From Cristatella mucedo (taxonomy: Eukaryota > Bryozoa > Phylactolaemata > Cristatellidae), in the NCBI GenBank assembly GCA_009760855.2, contig WPIO01000084.1, positions 186,501 to 246,500 on the forward strand: a DNA stretch of 60,000 nt. Direction: 5' to 3'. The position numbers were made by a program, and so were the translations under genes. The notes under the pieces were generated by a model, which did not search any database, had not been told where the DNA came from, and saw nothing but the letters and a program-made list of their open reading frames with translations. Numbering within the stretch: position 1 is the first letter of the stretch; each line of letters starts with the position of its first letter. Shown piece after piece: positions 44,501 to 56,100 of this stretch.

Positions 44501-45138
44501 CTTCATATTTAGGCATTCAGAGCCACATGGTCTATTAAACTATGCATGAATGAAAAATACGAGGATAAATACTCGATGAGGAAGTGCAGCAACGGGCCGG
44601 GGGCCGATGAGGCTGGACCATCTGCGAGGCCGAGCCGAAGTCGGCTCGCGACTCATTCACAGCCATAAGCAGGACCTGGCTCAGTGCAGCACGCAGCAAC
44701 GCACGCTCACACCGGTTGCGGGCTGCTAGACGCCAGCCGTAACCGAGTTCGTCGTCGGGCCGAACGAAGGGGAGCTTATCACCGACAGACACGCGTCTCA
44801 CACTGCGCAAAAGAATTTGAGACGCATCTGAACGCGGAAGCGAAAATCACTGAATAAAGATTCGCAGCGGCTGCAGCGCAAACCTTGTATATTCCCCGGT
44901 AAACGTAGAAGTATAACTCCTTGCCAACGCTGAAACATAGCCTCTCCCGGGCGTTATGCGGCTCGACGTCTCGCACAGTTACGAATGACACGTTTACAGG
45001 ACCACTACCTTGTGGTCCGAAAGCGACACCTTTGGGTTTACTATAGTCCGCCGACGGTAATAAATTATAACAGCCTTCCCGGGTGAGGAACTGAGTTTTG
45101 ACTTCTTCCACCCGCCCTCCTACGCTGTAGGCGGCCAT
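33392..45138 (-). CDS. WDR20: WDR20/DMWD-family WD-repeat protein (complete, 3 exons)
   Basis: WDR20 is a WD40 beta-propeller cofactor that binds and activates the deubiquitinases USP12 and USP46. The coding exons are 45138-44884, 36855-36673 and 35566-33392 on the minus strand, all phase 0, giving about 870 residues; human WDR20 is close to 570. Conserved blocks include KTQFLTREG, VGKELYFYVYRG, PIDKRLYKG, LLVGFSAGQVQ, SPDGKFIATGGEDDLVT, GSVGQDTLLCLWDLTDEVL and the C-terminal CIVTASHDGVISTW. The extra length is a Ser/Gly/Gln-rich insertion in exon 3. WDR20 and DMWD are vertebrate paralogues, so this is the pro-orthologue of both. Its start lies 471 bp from the divergent VPS54 start. Confidence 0.94.
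35567..36672 (-). other. WDR20 intron 2
   Basis: This intron contains a plus-strand LINE RT fragment (36190-36530), antisense to the gene. The rest is unique. Confidence 0.8.
36190..36530 (+). mobile_element. LINE reverse-transcriptase fragment
   Basis: The plus strand encodes SGFKWQYSTQTDLFLITND and VTALVLLDLSAACNTTDHD, then ALAWFKSYLYDRVQSV. These are RT blocks around the first catalytic Asp (LLDLSAA). It is diverged from the 40-kb copy and probably belongs to another subfamily. Confidence 0.85.
36673..36855 (-). CDS. WDR20: WDR20 exon 2
   Basis: The exon has 61 codons, phase 0 at both ends. The acceptor is TTGTAG and the donor GAGGAG|GTGAGC. It encodes PIDKRLYKGTTPTCHD and SKLFNEE, blocks shared across the WDR20 family. 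Confidence 0.94.
36890..37055 (+). repeat. tRNA-derived SINE (family B), near full length
   Basis: It begins GAGCCGTGATGGCACACTAG (box A-like), with box B in GGTCGTGAGTTCGATTCC. The core GGGCGATTCTTTATCGCCAC, TGCAAGCGGTGGTGATAGCC and GTAAAGGCTCTTCTGTTGC and the AGGCTGTTTAATCAGCTAGG tail follow. It is the best copy and starts 35 bp from WDR20 exon 2. Confidence 0.92.
38300..38884 (-). pseudogene. Tc1/mariner-like transposase relic
   Basis: The minus strand encodes SGSVMVWGCFCPSGVDILYH and GLMEPHSMYLDLVENV, the central Tc1 transposase region, with decayed sequence to either side. Since the N-terminal part of a similar transposase lies at 40690-40960 on the same strand, the LINE between them may have split one element. 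Confidence 0.8.
38885..40600 (-). mobile_element. LINE with long but inactive reverse transcriptase
   Basis: The copy has a 484-codon open frame (40580-39126, minus) covering RT from NLSNYHPVSFLPFLSKTLERV through LLDLSAAFDKIDHK to the C-terminal WNCLPT block. The 3' UTR and tail (TTTATCAAGTG plus ATT repeats) end at 38890. Two catalytic features are lost: the YADD box reads DADD, and the PQGSVLGP block is out of frame although the frame recovers. A 21-bp unit near the N-terminus is tandemly triplicated (40507-40569). No endonuclease domain is attached. Confidence 0.9.
40507..40569 (-). repeat. 21-bp tandem repeat x3 inside LINE
   Basis: TTCTTGAGAAGTGGCC plus five bases occurs three times at a 21-base period. 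On the minus strand this is a 7-residue repeat (GPLLKKV, GPLLKNV, RPLLKKA). The other LINE copies appear to have one unit. Confidence 0.93.
40690..40960 (-). pseudogene. Tc1-like transposase N-terminal relic with 99-bp duplication
   Basis: The minus strand encodes LQRLKTHGSVANRLHSGRPR, the GRPR linker between the two helix-turn-helix units of Tc1-like transposases, then VLRPQKASLKG. The stretch 40709-40807 is repeated at 40808-40901 almost exactly (99-bp period), duplicating the GRPR segment. Confidence 0.78.
43157..43370 (+). repeat. Decayed tRNA-derived SINE (family B) with inverted head fragment
   Basis: Bases 43210-43370 follow family B on the plus strand (CCAGTGATAAGGTACTTGCA, GGTCGTAGGTCTGATTCCTC, TCTTCTGTTACCAC, AGGCTGTTGAACTAGC). 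Just left, GGAGTTGAACCCATGACCTC looks like a box B on the minus strand. Confidence 0.7.
43948..43997 (+). repeat. 17-bp tandem repeat x3
   Basis: AACTAGATGTGCACTTT occurs three times in a row with one added T and a shortened last unit. It contains the palindrome GTGCAC. Confidence 0.93.
44403..44440 (+). repeat. 19-bp tandem repeat x2
   Basis: CGATAGCACGACCACCCCA is followed directly by a copy differing at one base. It lies in WDR20 intron 1, about 450 bp from exon 1. Confidence 0.92.
44884..45138 (-). CDS. WDR20: WDR20 exon 1
   Basis: The exon has 85 codons. The ATG at 45138 is chosen because the following MAAYSVGGRVEEVKTQ matches the start of the family; an open frame continues upstream but shows no similarity. 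The start context is favourable (A at -3, G at +4). The exon ends GGAATATACAAG before GTTTGC, phase 0. Confidence 0.92.
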
Positions 45139-45609
45139 ATTAAACCATTTGGGTGTAACGCCAACCCGGATGTTTAGGTGGTTGCCGCGTACGCCGACGA
45201 CATGTCGGAAACGGATTTCGTCGGCCTTTATTTTTATTTTGTTACGCTTGCGATAGGGGTGACACTTTTTTGGCCTCAGTGGCATTGTGCGTCGCTGCAG
45301 TGAATCGCTCAGCAAAATCATGGAAGCCCCCATGGTTATCTACGTAGCCATCCTGCTCGGAGAACGCTGAACGGAAGCGATCAATATTTGTGGGCCTGCT
45401 GAAGCCGATTGAAGCGTTTGTATCCTGAGATTACCATGAATCACCTTAAGCTGACGTAGGAGCTAGCGTGAGCGTCGATCCACTGCCACCTTTTCCGCCG
45501 TTGCATTTTGGCTTCTTCGTAGATACCTAAATACCGGCTCTACTAAGCTGCTTCCAACCCACCCCACCTAAACCATTGGGCCCAAGCTTTAGAAAACACT
45601 TCATTCGTA
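45139..45609. promoter_or_regulatory. Divergent intergenic region between WDR20 and VPS54
   Basis: Only 471 bp separate the two start codons, which face away from each other. The segment must hold both 5' UTRs and both core promoters, so a shared bidirectional promoter is the simplest reading. I see no clear TATA box. The WDR20 side is more GC-rich than most of the window and has several CpGs. Confidence 0.7.
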
Positions 45610-45934
45610 ATGTCACTAACCACAAGAGAAGTGTCATTACATTCTGCCGTCCCATGGAAGCAGTGCACTTACTGCAAGGGGGCGTGTTTCCTGTCGGCCA
45701 AGGACTTCGTAGCTCATCTCCGGGACCACCACTGCACCAAAGAAGGTGGCTCCTATGTCTGCCGGTATGGAGCTAACAACATTTGCCCATCCCTACCGCT
45801 TGAGGGTGTCAGCGATAGAGACTACGAGGACCACGTTTCCAAGGACCACGTCTCGATTTCCTCGGCCAAAACCCACTCACTGACTACTCCTGCTCGAGGG
45901 CACCTGGCCCATGTCACGGACTGCGATGTGAAAG
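45610..45934 (+). CDS. VPS54: VPS54 exon 1 with zinc-finger-like segment
   Basis: The exon has 108 codons plus one base. The ATG has G at -3. The segment C-T-Y-C ... H-L-R-D-H is C2H2-like (C-x2-C-x13-H-x3-H). It is followed by C-x7-C ... H-x4-H in CRYGANNIC and DHVSKDH, so two metal-binding modules are possible. It ends AAA G before GTACCA and joins to GTTATC in the next exon. Confidence 0.82.
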
Positions 45935-48900
45935 GTACCAGCGGCTTTTTGCTAATGCTATTGGCGGTACAGGGTTCAGGCAGTTTTTTCCTATGCAAAC
46001 TGTATGGTATGTGCTGTGTAAAGTTGCCATGTCAGTAGACTCCCAACTCGGTAGCCCTATTTCATTCTTTATTCTGTTGGCCGCTTATAGCAGCTTTCGC
46101 CAACGTGTCGCGATGTCATAGAAAAATATTAGATAACTTATTCCGAAAGATAGAATTCGTGCAGATTCTGTATTCGAACGTTTTCAAGCAACTAAGTCTA
46201 GGCAGCGCCATCAGACAGACCACTGTGCAGATACGAAGGAGCAGCTGCCAGCCAGCTGCCGTGAACACTGCACCCGATTCCTGTAGACTTCGCCTGCCTA
46301 TGTCACCAAATGTTCTTACGTTTTCTTGCCTGCCAATCCAAATTTTAATTGGCCTGTTGACCTGGCTGTGTCATCTACTGCTGCCCTGACTTCTGCTTGT
46401 CGTAAGTGCAGATGAAGAGTAGAGGCTTATTCTTTTTAATCGGTTCTCTTACCAATGGTTGGTGCTGCATGGTTTCGCATACTTCAGCATATGGGGCTGA
46501 CCCTTCTCATACTTAAAGGGTAGCGATGGTGACAGGCAAAGGCACTCTGTGTCTCATGTTTAGAAAACGTTTTGGTCTCTATTAGCTCGATTATGAATGC
46601 GTACGTTGAGGCCTGATACTGAACCACAAGACACTGACCGAGCTTGATTTTTACTCAGAACTTGTTTTGCATCTCTCAAATGGGCATAAGAAAGTGTGCT
46701 CTGTCGAAGTTCAAAACAATCAAATTCTCTACTCTCCCATTATGAGTGAGTTCCATTAGGCCCGGCGATCGAAGCATGTGAACCTGCAGATTTTGGCGTG
46801 CACTGTGCAAGCAAGCCATCGTTTGCTAGGGCTGGCTGTTTACACAGAGAGTTCAGCACCACCAGTAGCTGTGGCCCTCCAGGTTTTATGATAGAAACAT
46901 ACAAAACTAGCTTGCTTGTTGGTTTCTCATATGCTCGGAAACAGATGCAGTTTTTTAAGGGATTGTTTTTTATAGGGCTGCCAGAACACGACAAAAACGT
47001 GTTTAGATTTGCCAAATATCATCCTCCTAAAGATGCATCTCAAGTGAGCTTTGGGATCATATACAAACTGATTTAGAAGTCTTGGCTAACGCCTGATATG
47101 CTAAACCCAGTGTTACATGCATATATTTAAAAAATTGTATTTGGATATTCCTATGAGAATGTAGTTCAATTTAGTAGCCACATTTGGCAAACTGAGAGTT
47201 AAGGCCTTATAACTAATCTAAAAGAATTTCTTAATTTCTTGTTTATCTGAAAATGCTGTTGGGGTGGTTTTCCTTTTTATGGAGTCATCGATGTATTGCA
47301 TCATTTCGAACCATTTCAGGCCTGTGGCTGTTTATGCTCATAATAACATGTTTCAACCCCTTAGTGATTGCTGAGAAAATGCCCTCCAACAGGTATTTAT
47401 ATAAATTTTTAGAAAGATAATACTTGGTGCATTCAATAAATCTTACTTTTCAGTACTCAGAAATAGCCCCAGATGATGCAAGACCAGATAACACTGCTCC
47501 ACTGGTAGCTGCTATGAGCTCATTGGTGATGATGATGTGATGTATCTCTGTCTGTAACTCCACAAAGTCATAAAGACCATGTGGGTGTTATGCAGGAGAG
47601 TTTTGTATAGCGCACTCACAGCCTAAGCGGCTTTCGGTACGCATTCGGTAGCCTACAGGTGTGGCCCAACTGAGCTGGCACTCTGCTCATTGCTAAGTGT
47701 ATTGAGTTGCACCATATGCTTGTGCTGTAGAATTTGAAAAGTTGAACTGTGTGTGACATACCTGAATGAGAAGACACATGCTATATGGGGATTTTGTTGA
47801 GTTGAGATTAGGCTGGAATGTAGATTGGAAGAATGAGGCAATATGTAAGCAAAGCTCGTAGAAATTATGCCTCTGTGACTGCAATGCAGGCATCTGTAAC
47901 CACTGAGCTCACCTGTCCTTGGCAGCAAAGGGTGCCAAATACTGCTGCGAGAATAGTTCTTTCAGTTTATTTGTAAGTTCGTACTTTTTGGTGGCTCTTC
48001 GATCATACTTTGCTCGCGTCTGACCCCTTACCTATATGATACACGCGTTGGAAGGCTGGAGTTTACCAATGTGATTTGATCCCAGTAAGTGACAGACTGC
48101 AGGTCATTACCCTAACCGATGCCATTTCTTTCGAGGCTGCCGGTCATGAAGACCATCAGGAGCATCAGAGTTTTGTGCGCTGACGATTATATTTTGAATC
48201 TCTTGCCTCACGCAAGCTGTACTTCCAATGTTTAGTTAGCTGGCTATTAGTATGTCTCAAGTTATTGCATGGCTTTCAGATTTGCAATCTCCCCCACCCT
48301 ACCATTAGTGATTTCCCCTACCCGACTTAGATTGGCGATCAGCCCCATCCAAACAGTAGGGCCTGATCTGAATCTACTACCTTATGGTCTTGGATACCTT
48401 GTTAGCTAGCATTGCACAGCTGTTGGCAGTGCTAGTATCTTCTGTAAGGGGAGACTCACACCCTACAGTTTTGTTGTTTCCTATCCTGTGTCTTGACACT
48501 TTGGATAGCTGACCATTTATTTATTACTCATCGGGATTGTAAGACTAGCTAAAAGAAAATGCTGAATTGCTTGTTGCCGGCTGTTAAATACCTGTTTTTG
48601 TGTAGGTTATCAGAGTCATGGTGGCAGTAAGACTGATGCACCTACCTTGCTCCGGTCAGCGGACAGGGCTACACCGGACCTGCCAGCACCAAGCCGCGAG
48701 GCCTGGTCAATATTCAACTCGCGGGTCAACCTAGCCGCACTACTGAATGATCCCAGGCCAGGCAAGCGGGAACCTGATTTCTTCACAAAGACTTGGGGAG
48801 CAGAGTTCGAGTCGTTCGACCCGCTGCTCATTAGCATTCTGCCTGTGATTGAGGCTGAGCACTTCAGTGACTATATCGAGAAGATGTCTGCTGTGAGTCT

Positions 48901-51900
48901 GTTGACACATGTGCACATTAACTGCAGCTGCCTGTTATTTGCTGCTAGCTTTAACCGATTGGGGCATGCACTGTTGCATGTTTGTCCTAGAGCAGCTTGA
49001 GATCTCTGACATTTTGGTGCATGGTACTTGAAAGAAGCAAACCATGTGCTTACTCCCTAGGATCCACTCCACTCTAGTGGTTTATTGTCGTGGTCTCTGA
49101 TCATCATTAGAATAGCCGTCATGTTTATATCTCATGCATGTTTTTTATTTTTACTTTTTACTATCGAAGTCAGTGTGTCCTACCGTTGATTGGTATCTAC
49201 TGACTCTCTTGGGGCCCCTTTCTGAATTGCCTGTGAAGTTAACTTGTAGGGCTGTTGAAGCACACAGCTGCAATATCAGTAGCTTGTGACTGCTTGCTGT
49301 GGGGTCGCAGTTGCAAACATGTTCAGTATATCTGACATAGCAAGCTCATTGCCATTCGCAAGAGTGGTTTCACAGAATAATACCACAGACTGTTTCTCTG
49401 CTGCTTGATGTGTCATCTATTGACGTTGTTAGATTTAGTGGTAGGTAATGATCTACTCGACTTCCATTCAGCCGAGTCAGTGGGTTGGATCAGCTGCTCT
49501 TTGTTTATATTATGTATGATGAGTAAATAATCTAGTATGATATCTATGCTGACTTTCTTAGCTTTCCCAGAGCCTAGTAGCCCTAAAATGCAGTCTTGCC
49601 AACTGTACCGTTAAAACCAGGTGTCATTAACCTGTGTAAGCACCAGTGGCTTGGTGGTATAGGAATTGAAACTTGGTGCAACCATCTGCCAAGGACTTTG
49701 CTATGGCTGATAAATGATTAATCCGAAATATTTATTTTGTCGTGGATTCAATTCCTGAAGCTTCCAGCTCTTTAGTACCTGCTGCTTTATTGAAAGCTCC
49801 GAGGCTTTTCTGCTGCTATATAAATGAAAATGTTAAATCAAGCAATCACATCACATTTGCCGCTTGTTCAAGGGCAACTGGCTGTTGTGATGACTGCAAA
49901 TATTTTCTCCTTGTAAGTAGTAAATGGAATGCTGCCTCTAAATTGGAGTGTTATTCATTTCTTTCGGGTCGTTACCGTATTTGCTATGCTTGATACATCT
50001 GTAACCAAAGTAGGAGAGTGCTGTAATATAAACTTAGTCTACTACAGAGGCCGGGCATGCAGTATGAGCTGTATATGACCATGTGCCATGTTGTGCAGGC
50101 CGCGCATAGGGATTTTGGTTGTTCTCTTTGGCTTTCTTTGTATTAACAGCATATTACTCTTCTATTCCACTTTATATGATTTCTTGTCACTGCTCTTAGT
50201 TACATACTAAATCAGGAAGTGGTTGCACCCTTCTTGTACTGACGGATGTTGCAAATCTATGCTTACTTCAGAGATTAAAGAAGCATGCCAAAAATGTGGA
50301 GAACTTGCCAGATCCGGCTCTGCCGTTCGATAACTTTCCGATTCTTTACACACGTGCCCATGGTATGTAAGAGGTCGTACTTATATTTTTTACTTAATAG
50401 CTGGTGCCCGTGATGCGCATGCAATTTGTTTGTGTTAGCAGCTATGTTTGATGCCGCAAATTGTCTGGCCTTGTGGGCGCTGCAGTAATTACCAAGCGGT
50501 CGGTTTATTGTGCCAATATGACCCTTGCTATACCGTCTGCTTCATTCTTAGAAGCATGACCGTAAATCAAGCTAGGATGCAGTTGGTAGGTGAGAACATG
50601 TTTATTGAGCTAGGAACTCTATTGATGTATGTTGGTGAAACTATGCTACGTGTGCTATTTTATACAGCATCGATTTGAATGTGTATACATATAGCAAGTG
50701 ATAAGTGTTAGTGTACTGTTATGTGCTCCATCATCCACCTTCCTTTAAAAGTACACGTTATTCTAACGTGCATTGCTTATTCATGTCTGATTGTCCTCGT
50801 ATAGTGTTACTTGGTTGATTTTGCCTGTCAACACATTCGAGTAGGACCGATATCACATTTCACGACCCAGCCCTTGGGTTCGAGCCCTGCTGCTGGCAAT
50901 CAATTATTGCCTGCTGCAATCAGGGCATAGCAGCTAAGATTGTTCTGCTTCTCAAATAATTGAGGCTGTTGAATCTATTTAATGTAGAGTGTGTCAAAGC
51001 TACCCTATACTTTAATGGCGCTGTGTACTGTTTTAGCAGCTGGATATTATTGTGTTGTTTTTTACTTATTCCTCTAGGGCCTACTGAAATTAATTACTAG
51101 TTGCTTAGGAGCAGCCAGAAATGCAGCTTGTATTAGAATGGAATTGCTCATTTTGTCAGCCGGACTGCTGTTTTTAGGATAAGTTGGCTATAGCCATTAG
51201 TCACGTATGCTTTGCATCGATTGTAATTACCCACTTGTGGCCTGCTGGATGCCAGTCTTTGAATTCCTTTAAGGTTTGGAATTGCATTGCTGCGATTGAA
51301 GAAGGGCAAGCCGACAAAAGACCAGCAATCATAGATGCCTTAGGCAAACTATACTGAAATGTGCATACCCGAGCTCAAACAAATTGTGTGTCCTGCCTGT
51401 TAAAATGCAGCAACTACAATATAAAACCAAGTGCAAAAAATGGATATGCTGTTCATCAATGCTTGTGGTCGTGATCCTTTTTTTCAGTGCCTTTGTTGCT
51501 TTCCTGATAGGTTTATCTGTTGCAATACAGTCGATACATTTTTGAAGGCCATAGCTTCCTTCCTACCAAGTGATTGCAGTCCCAGCTAGCTTTGCCTACA
51601 CTTTGCCACTTCAGCTTAAGCGAGTCATACTGTACTTTTGTAGACAAAGCGCAGTCGGAGCTAAGCACTGTACCCAAGGTTAGTGCATAAACGATAGCGC
51701 AAGCTGTGCTTATTTGCTGGCTCTCATGCCTTGGCCTGTGCCTGGTGTAATGCCACTTTGCGCAGGTGCAGCCTTTTTTCAGCAAGCATCCAGAACGGTC
51801 TACTACTGACGGAGAGATCTGATTTTCTCAAAGAAATTGGCTGTCTCCTTCTCTGCTCCTCCCCCCCCCCACAGCTAGAGGCCATCATCTGTCCTTGTTG

Positions 51901-53075
51901 CTGCATTCGACACCTCTGTGCTCAGCTGTGCGCTCAAGGGTGTTGTGAAAAAATTCCAGGTGCCAAATTTTAACCCATTTTTGGCTGTAATGCATGTAAT
52001 TAATTGACTCGAGTGCAGTATGCAATTATACTCCAGGCATTGATCTCCCAGCAAACCGAATGTATGCCTTATCAGCTCGGCACCCAAGTGCAATTGTATA
52101 GGTGCTTAGGCTGTATTGGGTTGACGGTGCTTAGTATGATCAAGCTATGGTACTCCTAACAGCCGATAATTAAAAAGAATGAATTCCGAAAGGCATAATA
52201 GTAATAATAATATACCATTTTGCATAGCACCCCAAGAGAGCAAAATCTCTTTCTAGGCACTGTACTTGCTGGAAAAGAAGAATGTGAATTGATGAATGAT
52301 GTGTGCACGAATTGATTAAGGATGAGTACACAACTGCTGCATGCATCAGTCCATAGATGATGATGTGTGCGCAAATGCTATGAAGAGCAAATGGGTTTTT
52401 TAACCTCCATATAAATGTCGTTCTGTCCAAAATACTTTTGATGTCAGTCGGTCGACAGTTCCAAGCTTTAGAAGCATTGGAACTGTAAACACTGCCTCCA
52501 AAGGATTTGCGATCGGTTATAGGCACAGCTAATCGATCAGAGTTTGAGAATGGATAGTACGTCGAGAAGTTTGAGGTTTAAGTGTTTCAAGCTGAAGCAC
52601 AAGAATAGAGTGACCTAAAAATTAGTGACAAGACAGGACCTTGAAATCGTTGCGTTTCTTGATGGGAGGCCAGTGCAGGTTGGTGAGAAGTGGCGTAACG
52701 TAGCAAATGCGACGTCTCCCACTAACTAATAGGCTGACGTATGCACACCGTGAACTTAAAAAGCATTTTTGCTAGGGTTTAAGTTTGCTACGCCCAGCCT
52801 GATCCGCCTGTGTTGTTAATAGAGCGAATGATCAGTCTGATTGGGCTACTCGTTCCTGCAGTAGATCTTGCAATGTGCTGGAGCCCTTTGTTGAGTTTCT
52901 ATTGTGTGCGCCTATGTAGCATGGTTGGCATTGTTTGCCTGCATGAAAATGCTAGAATCTGGTCCAAGGAGGTGGCATGTAGTGTTTTTGAGTTTAGTAG
53001 CCAACTTGCAGCAACGGTGTCGTTAGGTTTTTTGTGTGGTTGATTGACCTGTGAATGACTGAGGGTCTCAGTAAT

Positions 53076-53112
<37 letters not shown>

Positions 53113-56100
53113 CACTTGATAAAGCAACCCCAGAGAACTCAATCTCTCTCTGGGTGCTTTGCATTTGCTGTAAAGGGAAATGCAATTGAATGGTGAGTAA
53201 TATCATGCTTGATAAAGAAACAGAATGAATAACATGGTTAGGGGTGACATGCACAGGGTCAGTAGGCTTAGGAATGCTTGGCATAGCTGCAGCTTTTTGT
53301 GGGCCGACACCAGGCTTGCACACGAGATTGAGATTGATCATGCATGTCACACAAAAATGTAGCATATCTTCAAATAGTTCCATTTGTAAATGAACCGGAT
53401 ACATGATTGTAGTCGCGACATGCATGTATCTTCTGGGTGCATGGATGCTTATTAAATGTTTAGCCTTTTTTCAGGTGTTTCTACAGAGCACATTCAACTT
53501 GGAAAACCTAGACTTGTTCAATGCTGTATTTCCGTGGTCGTACGTGGAAGCATCTGCTGCTACCGGCTCATCCAAAACTTCGTCTGACAGGCTGCTTCAA
53601 GAAAAGGTGAGTCATATCGAATGAGTTTGCTGCCACGAATTTTTGCAAGGTTTATCTTTATCTTGTATGCAATCGATGCACGTTAAATCTGTATGCTACC
53701 TATTTCTTACTGGTGTGCAATTGGAATTTCCTTAGGTGAAGGACAAGCCAAGTTGCCATTCGATTCAATGCACTCCTTAGGTGTGCTGTGTGAGCCCATT
53801 AGATTGTCCTGCTAAATAAAGAAATGGAGAGAGAACAGAGGTTTTAGTTAACCGTCTCCGACTCACCACTTTGTTACCAGTCTTTGCCCATTATATGCTT
53901 GGCTAGTCCCATGCACCAGTCAGCATCCTACTAGACACGTTAGAAGACATTTGAGATTTCTGCTTGAAGTTTTCTAAATCTGAGAGTAAAGAGAGATACA
54001 GAAGAGGTCACCGACCGCCAAGGTGGACAGTGCATTTCAGCCTCACGTCGAAATGTGATTTTAAATCTTTTTCGATGTGTCCTTACGTTGTCTGGTGCGT
54101 CAGCCGTGTTTCAAGCTCGGTGCACATCATATAGCTATGATTGTATAGTGGCAGCAATGCTGGAGAATTGCGTGTAGTAGACTGAGGTGGCTGACATGGC
54201 TATCGTAAAAATGAAAAAGAATGCTCCCGAGCTAAGTCGTCAGTACCTGGTGTAAGAAAGATTTGCAGTACTACATAATCAGTCATAGCTCATCACAGGC
54301 TGAAACTGTCCAGCCACGTGCACTGATACTTTTATTTGCTTAACCAGACTGCTAGGAAGAGCATTTCGGTTTTCCAGCTGTCTCACTACCTCGACGTGGT
54401 GGAAGTGCAAATCGCCCGACAAGTCGCTCTCAAGTCGGAAGCGTTTTTCCATGTCATGACGTCGCACGAGGACCTTCAGCAGCGGCTGGTGACGACGGTC
54501 GATGCTGTGAGGCGTCTGCGAGGCAAGCTTCGGCAGCTCGAGTCCGAGCTCGTGCTGTGCCCGCTCAAAGTGCTCAAACTCAAGTGCCGGGAAGCAAACC
54601 TGCGAGCTTTGATTAAGAAGGTACCACTGCCTTGGTGTCTGGTCACAATTTTTTACTGCTTGGTGCGTGTCTCATCAGAAGCAATCGTGGCTGCAAGCTT
54701 TGCCTGTGGCCATGCCCATCATCTGGAGCTCAAGCGGTGCCCCCCCCCCCCCCCCGTTGCTGGCTTGTCCTCATAGCATGCACAATTTCACAGCGCATAG
54801 CCCACCAAAGACTGTGGCAGAGCAAAGGCTGTGAGGAGCAGGTTGGTGTGTAGCTTCTTTTTGAAAGTCGTTAAATCGGGATATGATATGTCAGTCGGTT
54901 TGAGTTTCTAGGCTTTGGAACATGGTAGCTGACGTTTGGTACGGTCTCCAAGAGATGTTAAGTTTGAGGCGAACCAGAGTGTCACGTCAGGAGACCTGGT
55001 GATGCAACAGGGAGGGGAGTCTGGTGAGGAATTAATTCAAATAGGTAGTCGGGAATATGAGAACAAACGAATGGGGGCCTGGGTGTGAATGACCGGATCT
55101 TGAAGTCTTTGTTCTGCTTAATGGCGAGCCAGCGCAGATAAGTAGCTGCAGCAATCACGGCAGACTACCTTAGCTGGTGTTATTTTAGGTGAAAGAAAGC
55201 AGACTTGACTGCACGAATGACGTGGTCATTTAGTAAAAAGTCATTTAGTTTGCTCTCAGACTTTCTTTGTGGAATTCCCTCTTGTTTTCCTTATCATGTT
55301 GCAGTGCTGATTTGTTGCTGCCATAATAATGCTCGTGCTTACTATTGTCACAGCTAGGGCTCATCAGAACAGTCTACCAAACGCAGCCCACCATACAGCT
55401 GCTACTTTCAGCTAACGATTTTGTTGGTGCTCTGGACCTTATTGCCACCACTCACGATGTTTTAAATCACGAGCTTTATGGAGTACAAAGCTTCAGGTTA
55501 GTGCAAGCATACCATATTGTGAGTTTGAGGTTATACTAGAATGTCATATTGTGTTCTGTTGGACTGTTGGCTTCCCTTGACATCCCTATACGTCCCGTTA
55601 ATTTTTCTCTCATCGTTTACATCCAGTGTCTAAACCCCTCTTCTCCATTGTTTGCTCGAAAGTTTGATTTGCTAACCGGGTTGCCTTGCCTCCATTCGTG
55701 TTATGTATATATGGGCTCTTGTCACGATAGGCACTTGGGTTCACAGCTGTCTGAGCTGCAGCGAGTTATCGATACAATGATGCAGCAAGATTTCATCATA
55801 TTCATCACGGCTGACTTGAACCGGCCTGTCACTGCCGGCCATGGTGGGGTTGATGAGGTGAGAAGTAGGCAGGTATTCATGTCGTAGTCTTCCGATGTGT
55901 CGACGTTACGAGTTGTGCTTTGCTGCCGCATCATTTTAAAAAATTTCCGCTGAGAGAAAGCTAGGAAATTCATGCTGCTGCTTAAAGAACGGCTATTTTA
56001 AGTATCCAGAGTTGCCTGTCACTAGTCAGCCTGAGCACACAGACAGAGACTAGTAAGTGGCTTGCAGATTGGTGAGTCTGACCTTATCGTGACTCACACA

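Larger units (their letters stand above)
36856..44883 (-). other. WDR20 intron 1 (8 kb)
   Basis: It contains a SINE B copy (36890), Tc1-like pieces (38300-38890, 40690-40960), a large LINE (38885-40600), a decayed SINE B (43157-43370) and short tandem repeats (43948, 44403). About 37060-38250 and 41000-43150 show nothing I can identify with confidence. The last 500 bp near exon 1 are GC-rich, as expected near a promoter. Confidence 0.7.
50363..53474 (+). other. VPS54 intronic region expected to hide a small exon
   Basis: The exon before ends in phase 1 and the exon after starts in phase 0, so an exon of length 3n+2 is expected, corresponding to the segment just before the FNAVFPW block. I could not place it. 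The region holds a SINE B copy (50845), a poly-C run (about 51862-51871) and two LINE relics (52195, 53075). Confidence 0.6.

Noticed and set aside
44285-44810. Minus-strand open frames next to WDR20 exon 1
   Set aside because: They lie in the GC-rich start of intron 1. Exons 1 and 2 join in phase without them, and they show no WDR20 similarity.
49640-49760. Possible SINE head
   Set aside because: Only a weak box B-like GGATTCAATTCC; no core or tail of either family.
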